From Nymphalis io (taxonomy: Eukaryota; Arthropoda; Insecta; Lepidoptera; Nymphalidae), in the NCBI RefSeq assembly GCF_905147045.1, contig NC_065888.1, positions 315,001-379,000 of the forward strand: 64,000 nt of DNA, given 5' to 3'. A program made the position numbers and the translations under genes. The notes below the pieces were generated by a model that saw nothing but the letters and a program-made list of their open reading frames with translations, was not told where the DNA came from and did no database searches. Below are positions 11,806 through 23,301 of the stretch, piece by piece (the stretch's first letter is position 1; every line of letters starts with the position of its first letter).

Positions 11806-13173
11806 CATATAGCAACATCACGATTCCAAAGTAAGCCTTTTATCTCATGAAATCTATGTATTTAAATATTTTTATTTTAATTATATATTTCAAAATCCGT
11901 GCCAAGTAATGGAAAAAAATCATTGAATTAATGGTAGAAGTTTTGAAAGATAATACAAACTCTTACTTATAATGTGATAGTTCAGCATAAATATAATACT
12001 TGAAAATCAGAGCTAGCTCGATGTCGAATCCCGAGCTTTACGTGATCTGTCCTCCGGGCGACTATTTGTCAACAGTTGACGTATACAAAAAAGAGTTAGT
12101 CATTGTATATTTTCAAAAGAAAAATTATATACATACAACGAACTCGAACAACACGTGTTGAATATTTTAACATTTACGTCACATTCAAGAATAAAATATG
12201 TCGATGAAACACGAAATAGTGCGTGAATTGTACTGATTGTTGACTTTGGGCGGCTGTGTAGGACTGTACCACATTTACGCGCTTTTCAGTATTAACCAGA
12301 ATTATTTTAATTTGTTTTGCTACAAAGGATAACAATATATGACTAAAGATTAACATCGTTATTAACATATCAACGTCAACAAATAGTTTCACCGCGACTC
12401 TTCCGATGTTGTTGCCATTATTATATTATATGGAAATAACAATTATCAACCAGCTAATAAATATTTTAATATTTGAAATATGTTCAACTCGTCGTACATC
12501 TGTGTAATTGCTGCGATTTATGGTTGAATATTAACTCTTTATAATTGCTTTTATGGTAACTGTGCCTCGAGTCCTAGCCTAAAAAAACTACCCCAAATTT
12601 TCTGTTTCCTTTTCATAGTTACAGTTTCGAAAAACATCGATTTTAAGATTAGGAATATTAATCCCTACCTTTTAAAAATGAATAGTTTTGTGATTTGACC
12701 AAAGCATATTTTCGATAACTGTATAATATTGGAACCAATATCAAGAGACGCCAGATCAAATTTCATAAGGAAATCCAATGAAACCCTTTGACAATTAGGT
12801 ATCTCGCTTAGCGTCAAATAGTTAATTACAAGATACGTTCAAACTATGAACTATAGTAATAAACAGACACAGGACTCGAGAATATTGTAATATTACAACG
12901 CGTTTTAATTACATGAGAAATACCTAAGAATAATCTTGATTAGACACAATAGGTTTGAATAGAAAATAGGCGGTACTGGCAAACGTTATTGATGAGCGCA
13001 ATAAAACCGCGATAGAGGCTATAAAATTGATAAAACTTTCGCAATGCACTAGCACGAGCATTCGACGATTTATCGGCTATTTAATAACACTGGATAAATT
13101 GCAGCTCGATGACTTCTAACAGCTTTTGGGAGGTTTTTAATAGATGTATCGTAATAAGATCTTCTAAATGGCT
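11806..13173. other. No gene seen
   Basis: This is AT-rich DNA. The 72-codon minus-strand frame at 12174-12392 is hydrophobic at one end but has no recognisable identity. Confidence 0.45.
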
Positions 13174-13608
13174 CGCTCGGACTCAGCGTAGTCGATATAC
13201 CATGTTTTACGATACTTTATGAATGCAAATTATATTTCTCTCTTTGATAAATTGCAAGTATCACAGCTATTATCAACGAGTCTAGCCGACTGTGCAGGAG
13301 ATATTATAGTGCAAACAACAATCCAACATGTGTTTGCGCACACTCTTTTTGTTGGCTCATTCTCATCGTCCGATGGGAAGGCTCATTGTCCGAGCGAGCC
13401 GCTCGGACTCAGCGTAGTCGATATACCATGTTTTACGATACTTTATGAATGCAAATTATATTTCTCTCTTTGATAAATTGCAAGTATCACAGCTATTATC
13501 AACGAGTCTAGCCGACTGTGCAGGAGATATTATAGTGCAAACAACAATCCAACATGTGTTTGCGCACACTCTTTTTGTTGGCTCATTCTCATCGTCCGAT
13601 GGGAAGGC
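13174..13608. repeat. Exact 209-bp tandem duplication with 17-bp spacer
   Basis: Bases 13174-13382 and 13400-13608 are identical by eye, offset by 226. The spacer end (13390-13400, CCGAGCGAGCC) is the exact reverse complement of 13170-13180, so an 11-bp inverted repeat brackets the first unit. The second half of each unit (from TCTAGCCGACTGTGCAGGAG) is a diverged minus-strand SINE-B body. An 84-codon frame spans the unit only because of the duplication. It is either a very recent duplication or an assembly artefact. Confidence 0.9.
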
Positions 13609-13973
13609 AATCCGATAATGAGATTAGAAATCAGACTTAGGACGTGCATAAACATCACATCTCATAAGGTAACATTCACAACTTCAGTTATATCCCCATT
13701 TATCACAAAACAGAAATATAGCTCTAAAACATACTGAATTTCATGTACTTAATTTTTATGTATAATTTATTTCGCGCTATGGTGCAAAGAAATGAATCAT
13801 CAGCACACCTGAATGATTCGAAAAAAATACGTAAATGCCTATCCACTATCATTAGAGCATATCTTTAAAGTCCGTCTGTGTAGTTACAGGCCACTTATCA
13901 CGTATTCTTTAATACACCGTCAAGCGGAAATCGGTATTATTATTAAACTTAATATAGTTGATTTTTAGTTTTC
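13609..13973. other. No gene seen
   Basis: This is AT-rich DNA between repeats. The first bases continue the SINE-B relic (ATCCGATAATGAG). Confidence 0.4.
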
Positions 13974-14030
13974 AGTGTAACTACAGGCACAAGGGACATA
14001 CATACATCTTAGTTTTCAAGTTTGGTGGGG
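13974..14030 (+). repeat. Retroposon-C internal fragment
   Basis: It matches the central block of retroposon-C (AGTGTAACTACAGGCACAAG then ACATCTTAGTTTTCAAG). It is joined directly to a different repeat at about 14034. Confidence 0.55.
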
Positions 14031-14033
14031 CTA

Positions 14034-14125
14034 GAGGCTCACCCAATGAATGTTAAGTTTTTACCACCGCCCATGGACATTTGAAACAATGGATGGCTTG
14101 CAGTTGCGTTGCCGACCTTTAAGGA
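14034..14125. repeat. Repeat-D fragment
   Basis: A block with CTCACC..ATG..TTAAG, ACCACCGCCCATGGACA and GTTGCCGACCTTTAAGG resembles a common lepidopteran dispersed repeat. Related scraps occur at about 29575-29690 and 36545-36615. Family and orientation are not assigned. Confidence 0.4.
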
Positions 14126-14698
14126 ACGAGTAAAATATATTATCAAGAAGAAGGGCTTAGTACAGCATTAGAAGACTTATAATTGCATTATATTATGGAC
14201 TTATTACTATAATATTATAATAAATATACTAAGAGCAAAAATAATCCACTCTGTACAAACACAAGAATGACTCATACGTATTATATAAATAATGAAAAGG
14301 TTTTAAGCTCATGATTTATCCCTCTTTCTTCATTACTAGACTATAAAATATTTTATTACCCATCGCTATTTCTTATTCATCTTTTTTTTCATATTTCGTA
14401 CTTGTAATAAACTTTGTATTATATATAATATAGACCAAACGAGTTTCTTTTGTTTTTGCTTTGAGGTATCATCAATTCAACGATAAAGATATTTAAAAGT
14501 CATGACTTTCAATTCCAAGGTATTTAATTATGTAAGTGTATCCCGTTCAATTTATTTTTAAACTATAATACCTTTACAGCTGGATACTGTGTTTAAAAAA
14601 TTGTGTGTGTATGTGTTTATAGCACACAAATGCATGTCATTTTATCAACACCTGTTTAAATCCAACATAACAGATGGTTAGGCTTTCCACATGTATTT

Positions 14699-14746
14699 GG
14701 AGGTACTACCACGCACCAGTATTTTACCGATAAACAGTTTGACGTT
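14699..14746 (+). repeat. Retroposon-C, left part, split by the RTE insertion
   Basis: This diverged retroposon-C segment (GGTACTACCACGCACCAG...TACCGATAAACAG) runs straight into the RTE LINE. It ends with the 10-bp TSD GTTTGACGTT (14737-14746). The copy resumes at 17914. Confidence 0.7.
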
Positions 14747-17700
14747 CAATCAATCAATCAACAGCCTATCGTTGTCCACTGCTGAACATAGGCCTCTCCC
14801 AAGGTGCGCCAAAGCTCCCTGTCCTCCGCCTTCCGCATCCAGTTGGTGCCCGCCACCTTCTTAAGGTCGTCGGTCCACCTGGCTGGAGGGCGCCCTACGC
14901 TGCGCTTGCCGATTCGCGGTCTCCACTCTAGGACTCGTCTGCTCCAACGGCCATCGGTCCTACGACATACGTGACCAGCCCACTGCCACTTCAGCCTGCT
15001 AATTTTGCAAGCTATGTCGGTGACTCCGGTTCTTTTCCGGATAATCTCATTTCTGATCTTATCCTTCAAAGATACTCCGAGCATAGCTCGCTCCATAGCA
15101 CGCTGAGCGACTTTGAATTTGTGGACTAGTCCCGCAGTTAGTGTCCACGTTTCGGCACCGTATGTCATGGCAGGTAAGACGCATTGGTTGAAGACTTTCG
15201 TCTTCAAACATTGCGGTATAGACGACTTGAGGACTTGACGAAGGTTGCCAAATGCTGCCCATCCCAAGCGAATTCTTCGATCGGCTTCCTTCTCGAAGTT
15301 GTTCCTACCGACTTGTATTATCTGTCCTAGGTAGGTATATTCACTAACAACTTCGAGAGGTTTCCCCTCGACGTATATCGGTCCCGGCACGACATGCCTA
15401 TTGAACATGACCTTGGTCTTGTCCAAGTTCATACCGAGACCGACACGCCGGGAAGACTCGCCTAGGCTACGCAGCATTTCGGTGAGTTGTTCCAGCGACT
15501 CTGCTATGATGACGATATCGTCGGCAAATCGAAGGTGTGAGATGTACTCGCCGTTTACATTGACTCCATACCTAGTCCAATCCAGCGTTTTGAAAACGTC
15601 TTCCAACGCGTTGGTGAACAGTTTCGGGGATATTACATCCCCCTGTCTCACCCCTCTGCGCAGTTGGATCGCCTTCGTCTTACAGTCCTGGATGTGGACA
15701 GTCATTGTAGCGGCGTTGTACAGACATCTCAGTACCTCGATATATCTCCAATCGATATGACATCTCTGCAATGAGTCGAGCACTGCCCAGGTTTCGATGG
15801 AGTCGAAGGCTTTCTCGTAGTCCACAAATGCCATACACAGCGGCTGATTGTACTCTTCGGTCTTCTGCACAATCTGCCGAACAGTATGGATGTGGTCCAC
15901 GGTGCTGTAGCCTGATCGAAAGCCGGCTTGCTCTGGGGGCTGGAACTCGTCAAGTCGTCTGGCGAGACGGTTCGTGACGACTCTTGAGAACAGCTTATAC
16001 ACGTGACTCAGGAGGGAGATTGGTCTGTAGTTTTTCAAGAGGGTTTTATCACCTTTCTTGAAAAACAGTACCACCTCACTCCCGCTCCACGTTTCCGGGG
16101 TCTTGCCATGTTGGATGACGGAATTAAAGAGGCTTGCTAGCTCTTTCAGGACCGGAGTCCCGCCTGCCTTAAGCAACTCTGTTGTGATTCCGTCATCTCC
16201 CGGAGCTTTGTTGTTTTTAAGCTGTTCTAGAGCCGCCCTAATCTCTCCTTGGTCAACGACCGGGAGCTCCTCGGAGTAATGGCGCATAAGAGGGGCGCGC
16301 TGGTCATCAATACTGATTCCCACGGGTTTATCCGATCTTGAAGAGAACAACTGCCCATAAAACCTCTCTACTTCTCCGATAATCTCAGGCCTAGAGGTAA
16401 CGACCCCACCATTTTCAGTTTTAAGTTTTGTCAGACGCGGCCTCCCAAACTTGCGAGCGAACACTTTCGATCCCCGATTTTGCTCAATCGCAGCCTTGAT
16501 GGCACGGGTATTGGAGCGTCGGAGATCGCGTCGCGTCAGCGTTTTTATTGTTCGGTTTAAGGCCTTATCTGACAAAAACGATGGTAGTTCTCGTCGTTTT
16601 CTCATGAGCTCGAGTGTCTCAGCAGAGAGTTTTGGTGCGTTGTCTCTTCTCTGTGGCGGAAAACACTTGCGGCATGTGTTTTGCAGTATTTTGACCAGCG
16701 TGTCGGTTCTCTCATCAATGCTGCTTATGGTTTCCAACGCGGTGAATTGATTTTGAAGTTCCATTTGGAACTTTTCGGAGCCTTGAGCAGCTTGGAGCAT
16801 GGTAGGTCGGAGAGTAGACCTCATCATTCTCGATCTTTCGGCTTTTAAGTTGATATTTAGAGTGCCTCGAACCAAGCGGTGATCACTTCCGGTATTAAAC
16901 CTGTTGATCACTGAAACATCTCTAAATATGTGCCTTTTATTCGAAATGATAAAGTCTATCTCGTTCCTTGTCACGTTATCGGGGCTTCGCCAGGTCCACC
17001 TCCTCTGAGGCTTCTTTTGAAAGAAAGAATTCATCAAAAAAAGCCCCTGCGCTTCGAGAAAGTTTACCAGCATTTGCCCCCTGTGATTTCTGCAGCCCAA
17101 GCCGTAAGGTCCGACTTTCGATTCACCGCTATCTTGTACTCCCACTTTAGCATTAAAGTCTCCCATAACAACATTGTAGTGGGCCCTCGAGGTGTCGTTG
17201 AGGGCCTTTGCGATGTCCTCGTACATCGCTTCGACCACATCATCAGAGTATGTCGAAGTTGGCGCATATACCTGTACAACCTTCAGGGAGTACCTGTCGG
17301 AAAGTTTTAGGACAAGGTACGCTACCCGATTCGACACACTACTGATTTCCACAATGCTGCTAATGAGATCCTTTTTGACAAGAAAACCGACACCACCCTG
17401 GGAGAGGTTATCACCTTCGCGGAAGTAGAGTAAGTTACCGGACTCTAGAGTTATCGTGTCCTCCCCCTGTCTTCGGACTTCAGATAACCCCAGTATATGC
17501 CAGTTTATATGACTTAACTCTACTTCTAATTCGGCGAGGTGATGGTCCAGCCTCATCGAGCGTCCATTATACGTTGCCATTTTCAGTCGTTTTATACGGT
17601 AGCCTGCCGTGAACCGGTGATTCTTAGCACCCCCTGCCCTGCCGATACCGCGACCGCTACCTTGGTCGGGCCTAGCGGGCTTGCCGGTAACTGGGGGCCT

Positions 17701-17913
17701 TTTTTTGGGCGCATCTGCCATTAAGGGAGGGGTTTGCCCATACTCGCCGCGCTGGGCAGGCGTGTTGGCGAGCGCAGTAGGGGGTAAGATGTTTATGGGA
17801 GGGGGGACGCTGCTGCCCATCCCCCCTTTTCCCCGTCCCTCAGTCGCCTCTTACGACACCCACGGGATGAGATTGGGGGAGTACTATTCTAAGCCGGTAC
17901 TCCACGGCTTTGC
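14747..17913 (-). mobile_element. Full-length RTE-clade LINE with 10-bp TSD
   Basis: The 3167-bp non-LTR retrotransposon is flanked by GTTTGACGTT at 14737-14746 and 17914-17923. The 5' end (17821-17913) is a short GC-rich leader. The 3' end is a (TTGA)n-type tail at 14747-14761 with almost no 3' UTR, because the ORF stop codon lies inside the tail repeat; a simple-repeat tail instead of poly(A) is typical of RTE elements. The single ORF is unbroken. Base composition is far GC-richer than the surroundings. Two other copies lie at 25548-26010 and 59945-62397. Confidence 0.95.
14758..17820 (-). CDS. RTE endonuclease-reverse transcriptase, intact 1020 aa
   Basis: The protein nicks target DNA and reverse-transcribes the LINE RNA onto the exposed 3' end. 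Residues 1-75 are a proline/glycine-rich, basic leader. An APE-type endonuclease follows: MATYNGRSM (81-89), the catalytic glutamate in LSEVRRQG (E114), GDFNAKVG (D221, N223) and SDHR (312-315). The reverse transcriptase has GDDG (541-544), NYRPISLL (597-604), FVDYEKAFDS with catalytic D667, RQGDVISP (725-732) and FADD (765-768) with both aspartates. The C-terminal region carries a LKWQWAGHV-type motif shared with RTE proteins. Length and order fit an RTE of about 1000 residues. The first in-frame ATG downstream of the leader is chosen as start; MATYNGRSM could be an alternative. No stop or frameshift is seen, so it may still be functional. It most resembles the lepidopteran RTE proteins annotated as endonuclease-reverse transcriptases. 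Confidence 0.95.
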   Translation of the reverse strand: MGSSVPPPINILPPTALANTPAQRGEYGQTPPLMADAPKKRPPVTGKPARPDQGSGRGIGRAGGAKNHRFTAGYRIKRLKMATYNGRSMRLDHHLAELEVELSHINWHILGLSEVRRQGEDTITLESGNLLYFREGDNLSQGGVGFLVKKDLISSIVEISSVSNRVAYLVLKLSDRYSLKVVQVYAPTSTYSDDVVEAMYEDIAKALNDTSRAHYNVVMGDFNAKVGVQDSGESKVGPYGLGCRNHRGQMLVNFLEAQGLFLMNSFFQKKPQRRWTWRSPDNVTRNEIDFIISNKRHIFRDVSVINRFNTGSDHRLVRGTLNINLKAERSRMMRSTLRPTMLQAAQGSEKFQMELQNQFTALETISSIDERTDTLVKILQNTCRKCFPPQRRDNAPKLSAETLELMRKRRELPSFLSDKALNRTIKTLTRRDLRRSNTRAIKAAIEQNRGSKVFARKFGRPRLTKLKTENGGVVTSRPEIIGEVERFYGQLFSSRSDKPVGISIDDQRAPLMRHYSEELPVVDQGEIRAALEQLKNNKAPGDDGITTELLKAGGTPVLKELASLFNSVIQHGKTPETWSGSEVVLFFKKGDKTLLKNYRPISLLSHVYKLFSRVVTNRLARRLDEFQPPEQAGFRSGYSTVDHIHTVRQIVQKTEEYNQPLCMAFVDYEKAFDSIETWAVLDSLQRCHIDWRYIEVLRCLYNAATMTVHIQDCKTKAIQLRRGVRQGDVISPKLFTNALEDVFKTLDWTRYGVNVNGEYISHLRFADDIVIIAESLEQLTEMLRSLGESSRRVGLGMNLDKTKVMFNRHVVPGPIYVEGKPLEVVSEYTYLGQIIQVGRNNFEKEADRRIRLGWAAFGNLRQVLKSSIPQCLKTKVFNQCVLPAMTYGAETWTLTAGLVHKFKVAQRAMERAMLGVSLKDKIRNEIIRKRTGVTDIACKISRLKWQWAGHVCRRTDGRWSRRVLEWRPRIGKRSVGRPPARWTDDLKKVAGTNWMRKAEDRELWRTLGEAYVQQWTTIGC

Positions 17914-17975
17914 GTTTGACGTTGCGTTGCTGTATTCCAATTTGAGAGGTGAGTGAGTCAGTGTTACTGAAGGCT
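17914..17975 (+). repeat. Retroposon-C, right part, split by the RTE insertion
   Basis: This continues the copy interrupted at 14746. After the second TSD copy comes TTGCTGTATTCCAATTTGAG and a GTGAGTGAGTCAGTG block in family order. The two halves plus one TSD copy rebuild an uninterrupted, diverged retroposon-C segment. Confidence 0.7.
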
Positions 17976-20900
17976 TATTTCGAATAGTTTATTGGTTTGT
18001 CCGTCGGTTGGTATTACTCACGGTAAGTTCAACTACGTTATTAAATATGCTATTTCCAATTAAGCGTGAAAATTAGGTGAGTACTGATTACTGTCTCAAG
18101 ACCAAGTTGCTCTCAGAACAATTAGTTATATTTTAAATAATGTGCGCAATATTTTGCTTTTTAAATTCATATATTATCACTTATCGCAGTACTTTTTATT
18201 TTACCAACACTATTTTGTTGTAAATACATCACAGTCCGTGACGTGAAAATTTTACGTAAACCGGTTTCCAAAAGTTTGGGAATTATTCGGAGATTTAGTC
18301 TCGTTTAAAAAAAGTCTAGCAGCTGCAGATCTTCATAAAAAGTGTGCTTGTGTTAACGTATAGGCTAGTTTCTGAATCATTTTATACGTGTGTGGGGATA
18401 CACACATACAAGTATAATATAAAATACATGTATAATATGAACTATATCTCGTTTATACTATAATTATTAAACGAAAAAAAAAAACTTTGTATCTTGTAGT
18501 AAAATAAGTATAAATCGAATATATCTAATAAGGTATAACCACGAAATACATCAAACTAAATTTATTACTAAGTTTATTAACATATTTCACTCATATCTCA
18601 AAGATAATTATTTAGTCAAATAACATGAACTATCTAAGCTGAACAAAATCTTTAAATAAAGTTAATATATTTTTTCAAAATTTAGTTCCTGTAATTCCTA
18701 GAGTTTTAGCTCGAACTCACCAAGACAAAGGTGGAATGGCTCCACAGAACTTAGCTCATAAATAAAGCAAAAGGAACCACCCGCTGCTCTGCGAGTGCAT
18801 TATATTTTAAAATCTAATTTGCACTCTATTTCTTTGAACATAAAGTTGAAAGTTTAATGGCCCGGTAAGGTTGATTTGTCACATTACTTGCAAGGTTTTG
18901 TTAGATTTTTATATGTAGCGTTCATCTTTTTAAATGTCGAAACTATTTGAATTGCTTTGTCCGCGACTTCGCCCAGGAGGATAAAATATTGCTCGCACAG
19001 CAATCATACGTATGTACATAAAATAGAGATAGTTAAGATTTTATAGCGTTGAGAATTTTGACAATTGGTACTTTGTCCAATTGCTGTTGTTATGTCGTTA
19101 CATTACGAACATTTCTCGACTCTAACTTAAAAAACAGAAATAAAAATAAAAAATGTATACAATATACGCATTACATAAATCGTAAAACATGTACATGTAT
19201 TCAAAGGATAAAAGTAATAGCAATAAGAATGACATTATTTTAGTTTTTGATCTTTTTAGATTGAATTGATGGCCTATTGAATAAAGGCATATAATTCCAT
19301 AGACGGATTTAAGCGTAATCGATTAACTGTGTCAAATTACGTCATGGAACGGAAACGTACATATTCCAATCTTAAAATTAAGCAAATGAAACAACTAAAA
19401 TATAACCCCATAAACTTCACTTCACACATAAACTCTCATGTGTCACATAAACTCAAAATTTTACACCCTTTTATTTAGACCAATTTCCGAGCCACCTTTC
19501 AACGTCAAAAGCAATCGATGAAAAATAACACCACCAAATGGTTACTTGTCTTCCTCGAGTAGAGATAATCAATCAATCTAAGTGATGGGAACAGTGCAAA
19601 AATTAAACAGAAACAGGAGATAATCTTGAACACTTGAGAAATGATAGCAATTATAGAGGGAATGAGAAACCTGCCCAAGATGTGCGGTTCTTAAGGGCGG
19701 GTGCCACTTATATTAACAGAATTAATAATAAATTCAAATATTGCTATATATTACATTTATCAATAAATTTATTTCAAACATATCAAACAAGTATAACTAA
19801 ATAAATATTAGTATCTACAATATTACACAGACAATATAAGGGCTTAGAGTTAGTATTTGATGATTTTCATACAGGGCACACAAATATAATTGGTTAAGAT
19901 AAAATATTTGATATGGAATCTATCAAGTGCAAATGATCTGTGTCATCAAGCAAACCCGCTACACATATTCTTTATTTCTGAAAGTGGTTCATTTGTATTG
20001 AATATAAAACAAATAGTGGTGCCTCTTATTTTAAGATTGCAAATCGATATTCGAATCTACATTTGTCCCTTTAATAAAGATGACCATTTTTATTTCAACA
20101 ACATTTTGTTTGAATGAACTTTTATAAAATATAAAAATATGGAATTAAGCATTTCCCAATATTGTATTGTTACTTTTCACCGATTGTGCTGTCAAAAGCT
20201 CAGCATGAAGCTATCACATATCGTTTTATTCGAAACAATAGCTTTATTAATCATATATTTGCATTTTATATTAATTAATTAACTGTTTAACCTGCATTGT
20301 TCTGTTGTTTCAGCTCAAATTGTATAATCTAAAATTGTAACATTGTCATGTACAGTCGCAGCAATTTAATCATATTAGTCACGTGGCATGTCCTCGGTTT
20401 AAATTCGTTCTGTATAATAATAACTTTGAAACTGAAAAAAACATTTATTAATGGTAGATATTGTATTAGTATACAATACTTCTTTCGACGTTTAATTTTT
20501 GTTTACCACAATGTATTGTCGCGCGGTATCGAATCTCATGATAGTCTCGATATAAATTTCGCTATGTGGTACTTCTGTGTTCGCCATAACACGTCATGGA
20601 CATTTTTATAAGAGCCATAATATGAATTTCTCTGTGATTTCATTCTAATGTTAACAAGAAGTTATTTAATGACCAAAGAAATATTAATTAATTAAGAAAT
20701 TCTACTGTATATACTGCATAGGTATACTTAAGACCTTTTCTAGTTTCTGAATCATTGTATATAACTTAAGTAGGTTTTTAGCAAAAAATATCCCACGTAA
20801 CACGCAGAACCTTAATCAAGGTACAATTGAAAAGGTAAGCGACGCACTTCCAAGGTCTTTGACACCTTAATTACAGGTAGCGGACATCTCGTGAACGTGA

Positions 20901-22407
20901 CTTGGATAATAAGGTAATGGATGGAAGTTTTAGAAACTTATGTGCCCCTGGAACAAGCGGCTGTTTGAATTTTTTGTTTGACAAATATTCGGTTCGAGTA
21001 GTTGACTCGTCACGAAAGGTCTCTCAATTCAGAAATATCAATAGTAATAAAGCTGTAACGGCAATGACGTATGACGTAAATATTATCTACATTCAAAATT
21101 GCTGCCAGTTTCTGTTATAGAATTTAAAATTGCAAAAATGATAAACATTATTTGTGTAAATTTTGTGTTTTATTGTGCCAGAAACGCAAAAAAAAAATTC
21201 AGTTCAGGTTATAATGATAAATGGTTATATAATATCCAGACGAGGGCGTAGAAAGAATATAGAAAGAAATACGTTTCCTCCACAGACATTTAGACATCCA
21301 ACAAGTAAAACATCGTCAACATTGAAAGATAAACAAGTGATTTGTTTGTATACAAAAACAATAAATAAAATAAACAAAAAAATAAGCAATTCAAACGTGT
21401 TTTCCGACTATTAGTAAAGCCTAAACAAAAGAAAGTACTGAAGAAGCTTAAGAATTTATATATTTGTTATTAATAATGCATATATTATACATTTCAAAAT
21501 AATGTCATACTCGTATTTTAAAAAAATGTGTATGTTTTTACCCAAACTACGAAAGCCATGAAAATAAAACATCACAATGTTCACCTCTCAGAACATCTAC
21601 CCCACTCTTCACAATAAATTTTGCTACAAAATTTCATAGTAGCGAAAAAGCCTGTCCAGTCTTTGCTATTTCATTATAATTAACAGCTTTGTTAGCTAAA
21701 ACGTGCCACCTCACTTAAATGTCATTCTTAACTTTCAGAATGGAAAAATATTCGTTCCTTAAAACCGTCCGAGCTCAAATTGACAATTAGTGTTCTTTTT
21801 AGAGTTTCGTCGTCAAACAAACGAACAATCCGTCTGCCATTGCTTAATGGAGTATTTATTTACCGCTGAGTATAAAACTGAACAAGTATGTACGTTTTTA
21901 TGCATTTTATTTATATATAAATTTATATCCTTTCAAAACGTTTAGGGTTCGAAGATATTATTTAAATATATGAAGGCGTTTTCGGCAGAATATGTTTATT
22001 TATGGATAGTAAACAAGAAAACTTTAACTGGTTCTGGTAGAGGAGTTCTATTTGTAGTTGGTTACAACAAAAATGACTTAAACAAAATGGCGGTACCATA
22101 GAAAAACAAAACATGTTGCCAGATAAATAGCGAATTATATTGTAATAAATATGATCTGGAGTTTGAAAGACAACTCAATCCGATAAATAATCTAAATTTG
22201 TTCAGTATTTTTAGATTAAAAACAAAGTTACGAAAACTTTTTCGTTTTCACATTAAATATAACGATTCAGTGGAAAAGTTTTTCACTGACAATCCCCTCA
22301 ATTCTAATTTTTGGCGACGGCGACATAATACTCTTTACAAAACTTGTGACACTTGGATCAACGGATCCCATCGTCGGAAAGTTTGAATGTAGACCTGATG
22401 GCGAAGC

Positions 22408-22408
<1 letters not shown>
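17976..22408. other. 4.4 kb with no supported gene
   Basis: This is AT-rich, stop-rich DNA. At about 18960-18976 a CCGCGACTTCGCCC string resembles a reversed Helitron 3' end but has no nearby terminus. None of the short frames (for example 19049-19243, 20348-20611, 20902-21120, 21163-21414) shows a domain or convincing splice context. Confidence 0.45.
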
Positions 22409-22493
<85 letters not shown>

Positions 22494-22774
22494 GAATAGG
22501 AAGGCGGACGAGCATATGGGCCACCTGATGGTAAGTGGTCACCAACGCTCTTAGACATTAGCATTGTAAGAAATGTCAACCATCGCTTACATATCCAATG
22601 CGCCACCAACCTTGGGAACTAAGATTTTATGTCCCTTGTGCCTGTAATTACACTGGCTCACTCACCCTTCAAACCGGAACACAACAATACCAAGTATTGC
22701 TGTTTTGCGGTAGAATATCTGATGAGTGGGTGGTACCTACCCAGACGAGCTTGCACAAAGCCCTACCACCAGTG
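22409..22774 (-). mobile_element. Retroposon-C, near full length, with 82-nt A tail
   Basis: On the plus strand a run of 82 T (22409-22490) is followed by ATAGAATAGGAAGGCGGACG and the complete family body to the ACCACCAGT boundary at about 22774. Read on the minus strand, this is a ~284-bp retroposon ending in a long poly(A) tail. No coding capacity and no clear Pol III boxes are seen. The body probably derives from a LINE 3' end. No exact TSD was found, only a possible GAAGCG/GAATGCG pair. Confidence 0.8.
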
Positions 22775-22919
22775 AATTGATTGAATGCGTTGCTTGTTAT
22801 AGAGGATAATCTGTACCGTAACGACCAAGAATGAACGATCATTTGGCAGAATATGCCGAAGTAACAAACAGAAAAAGAATATAAAGAAAATACATTATAA
22901 ATGGCATCTATTATGGCAC

Positions 22920-23301
22920 ACAACTTATTACAAGATTATATAGATAATAAAAATCCGTGTTAGTATGTTGGGTATCATGCAGGATACATCAATTTACTAA
23001 CAACAGGATTTACTAGTGGTAGGGCTCTGTGCAAGCTCGTCTGGGTAGGTATCACCCACTCATCAGATATTATACCGCAAAACTTGTTGTTCTTGGTATT
23101 GTTGTATTCCGGTTGAAGGATAAGTGAGCCAGTGTAATTACAGACACGAGGGTCATAACGTCTTAGTTCCCAAGGTTGGTGTTACATTAGCGATGTAAGC
23201 GATGGTTAACATGTCTTACAATTCCAATGTCTATGGGCGTTGGGGACCACTTAACATTAGGTGGCCTATATGCTAGTCCGCCTAACTATTCTATAAAAAA
23301 A
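22920..23301 (+). mobile_element. Retroposon-C, longer form with extra 5' module
   Basis: The usual body runs from ACTAGTGGTAGGG (23011) to TATTCTATAAAAAAA (23301). Upstream, 22928-23010 (an ACAAGATTATAT...GGATACATCAATTTACTAAC module) is shared with the copy at 38066-38345 but not with the other copies, so these two preserve more of the parental element. It faces the 22409-22774 copy in inverted orientation about 150-240 bp away. Confidence 0.75.

Noticed and set aside
13219..13473. 84-codon frame as a gene
   Set aside because: It exists only because a 209-bp unit containing a SINE-B relic is duplicated.
15401..17956. Several plus-strand frames of 60-126 codons
   Set aside because: They are antisense shadows of the RTE reverse transcriptase gene, created by its GC-rich codon usage.
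18955..18990. Reversed Helitron 3' end
   Set aside because: The CCGCGACTTCGCCC string is suggestive but no ACTAG terminus or partner end is present.
22346..22609. Frames made of poly-Phe or poly-Lys
   Set aside because: They translate the 82-nt homopolymer tail of a retroposon.
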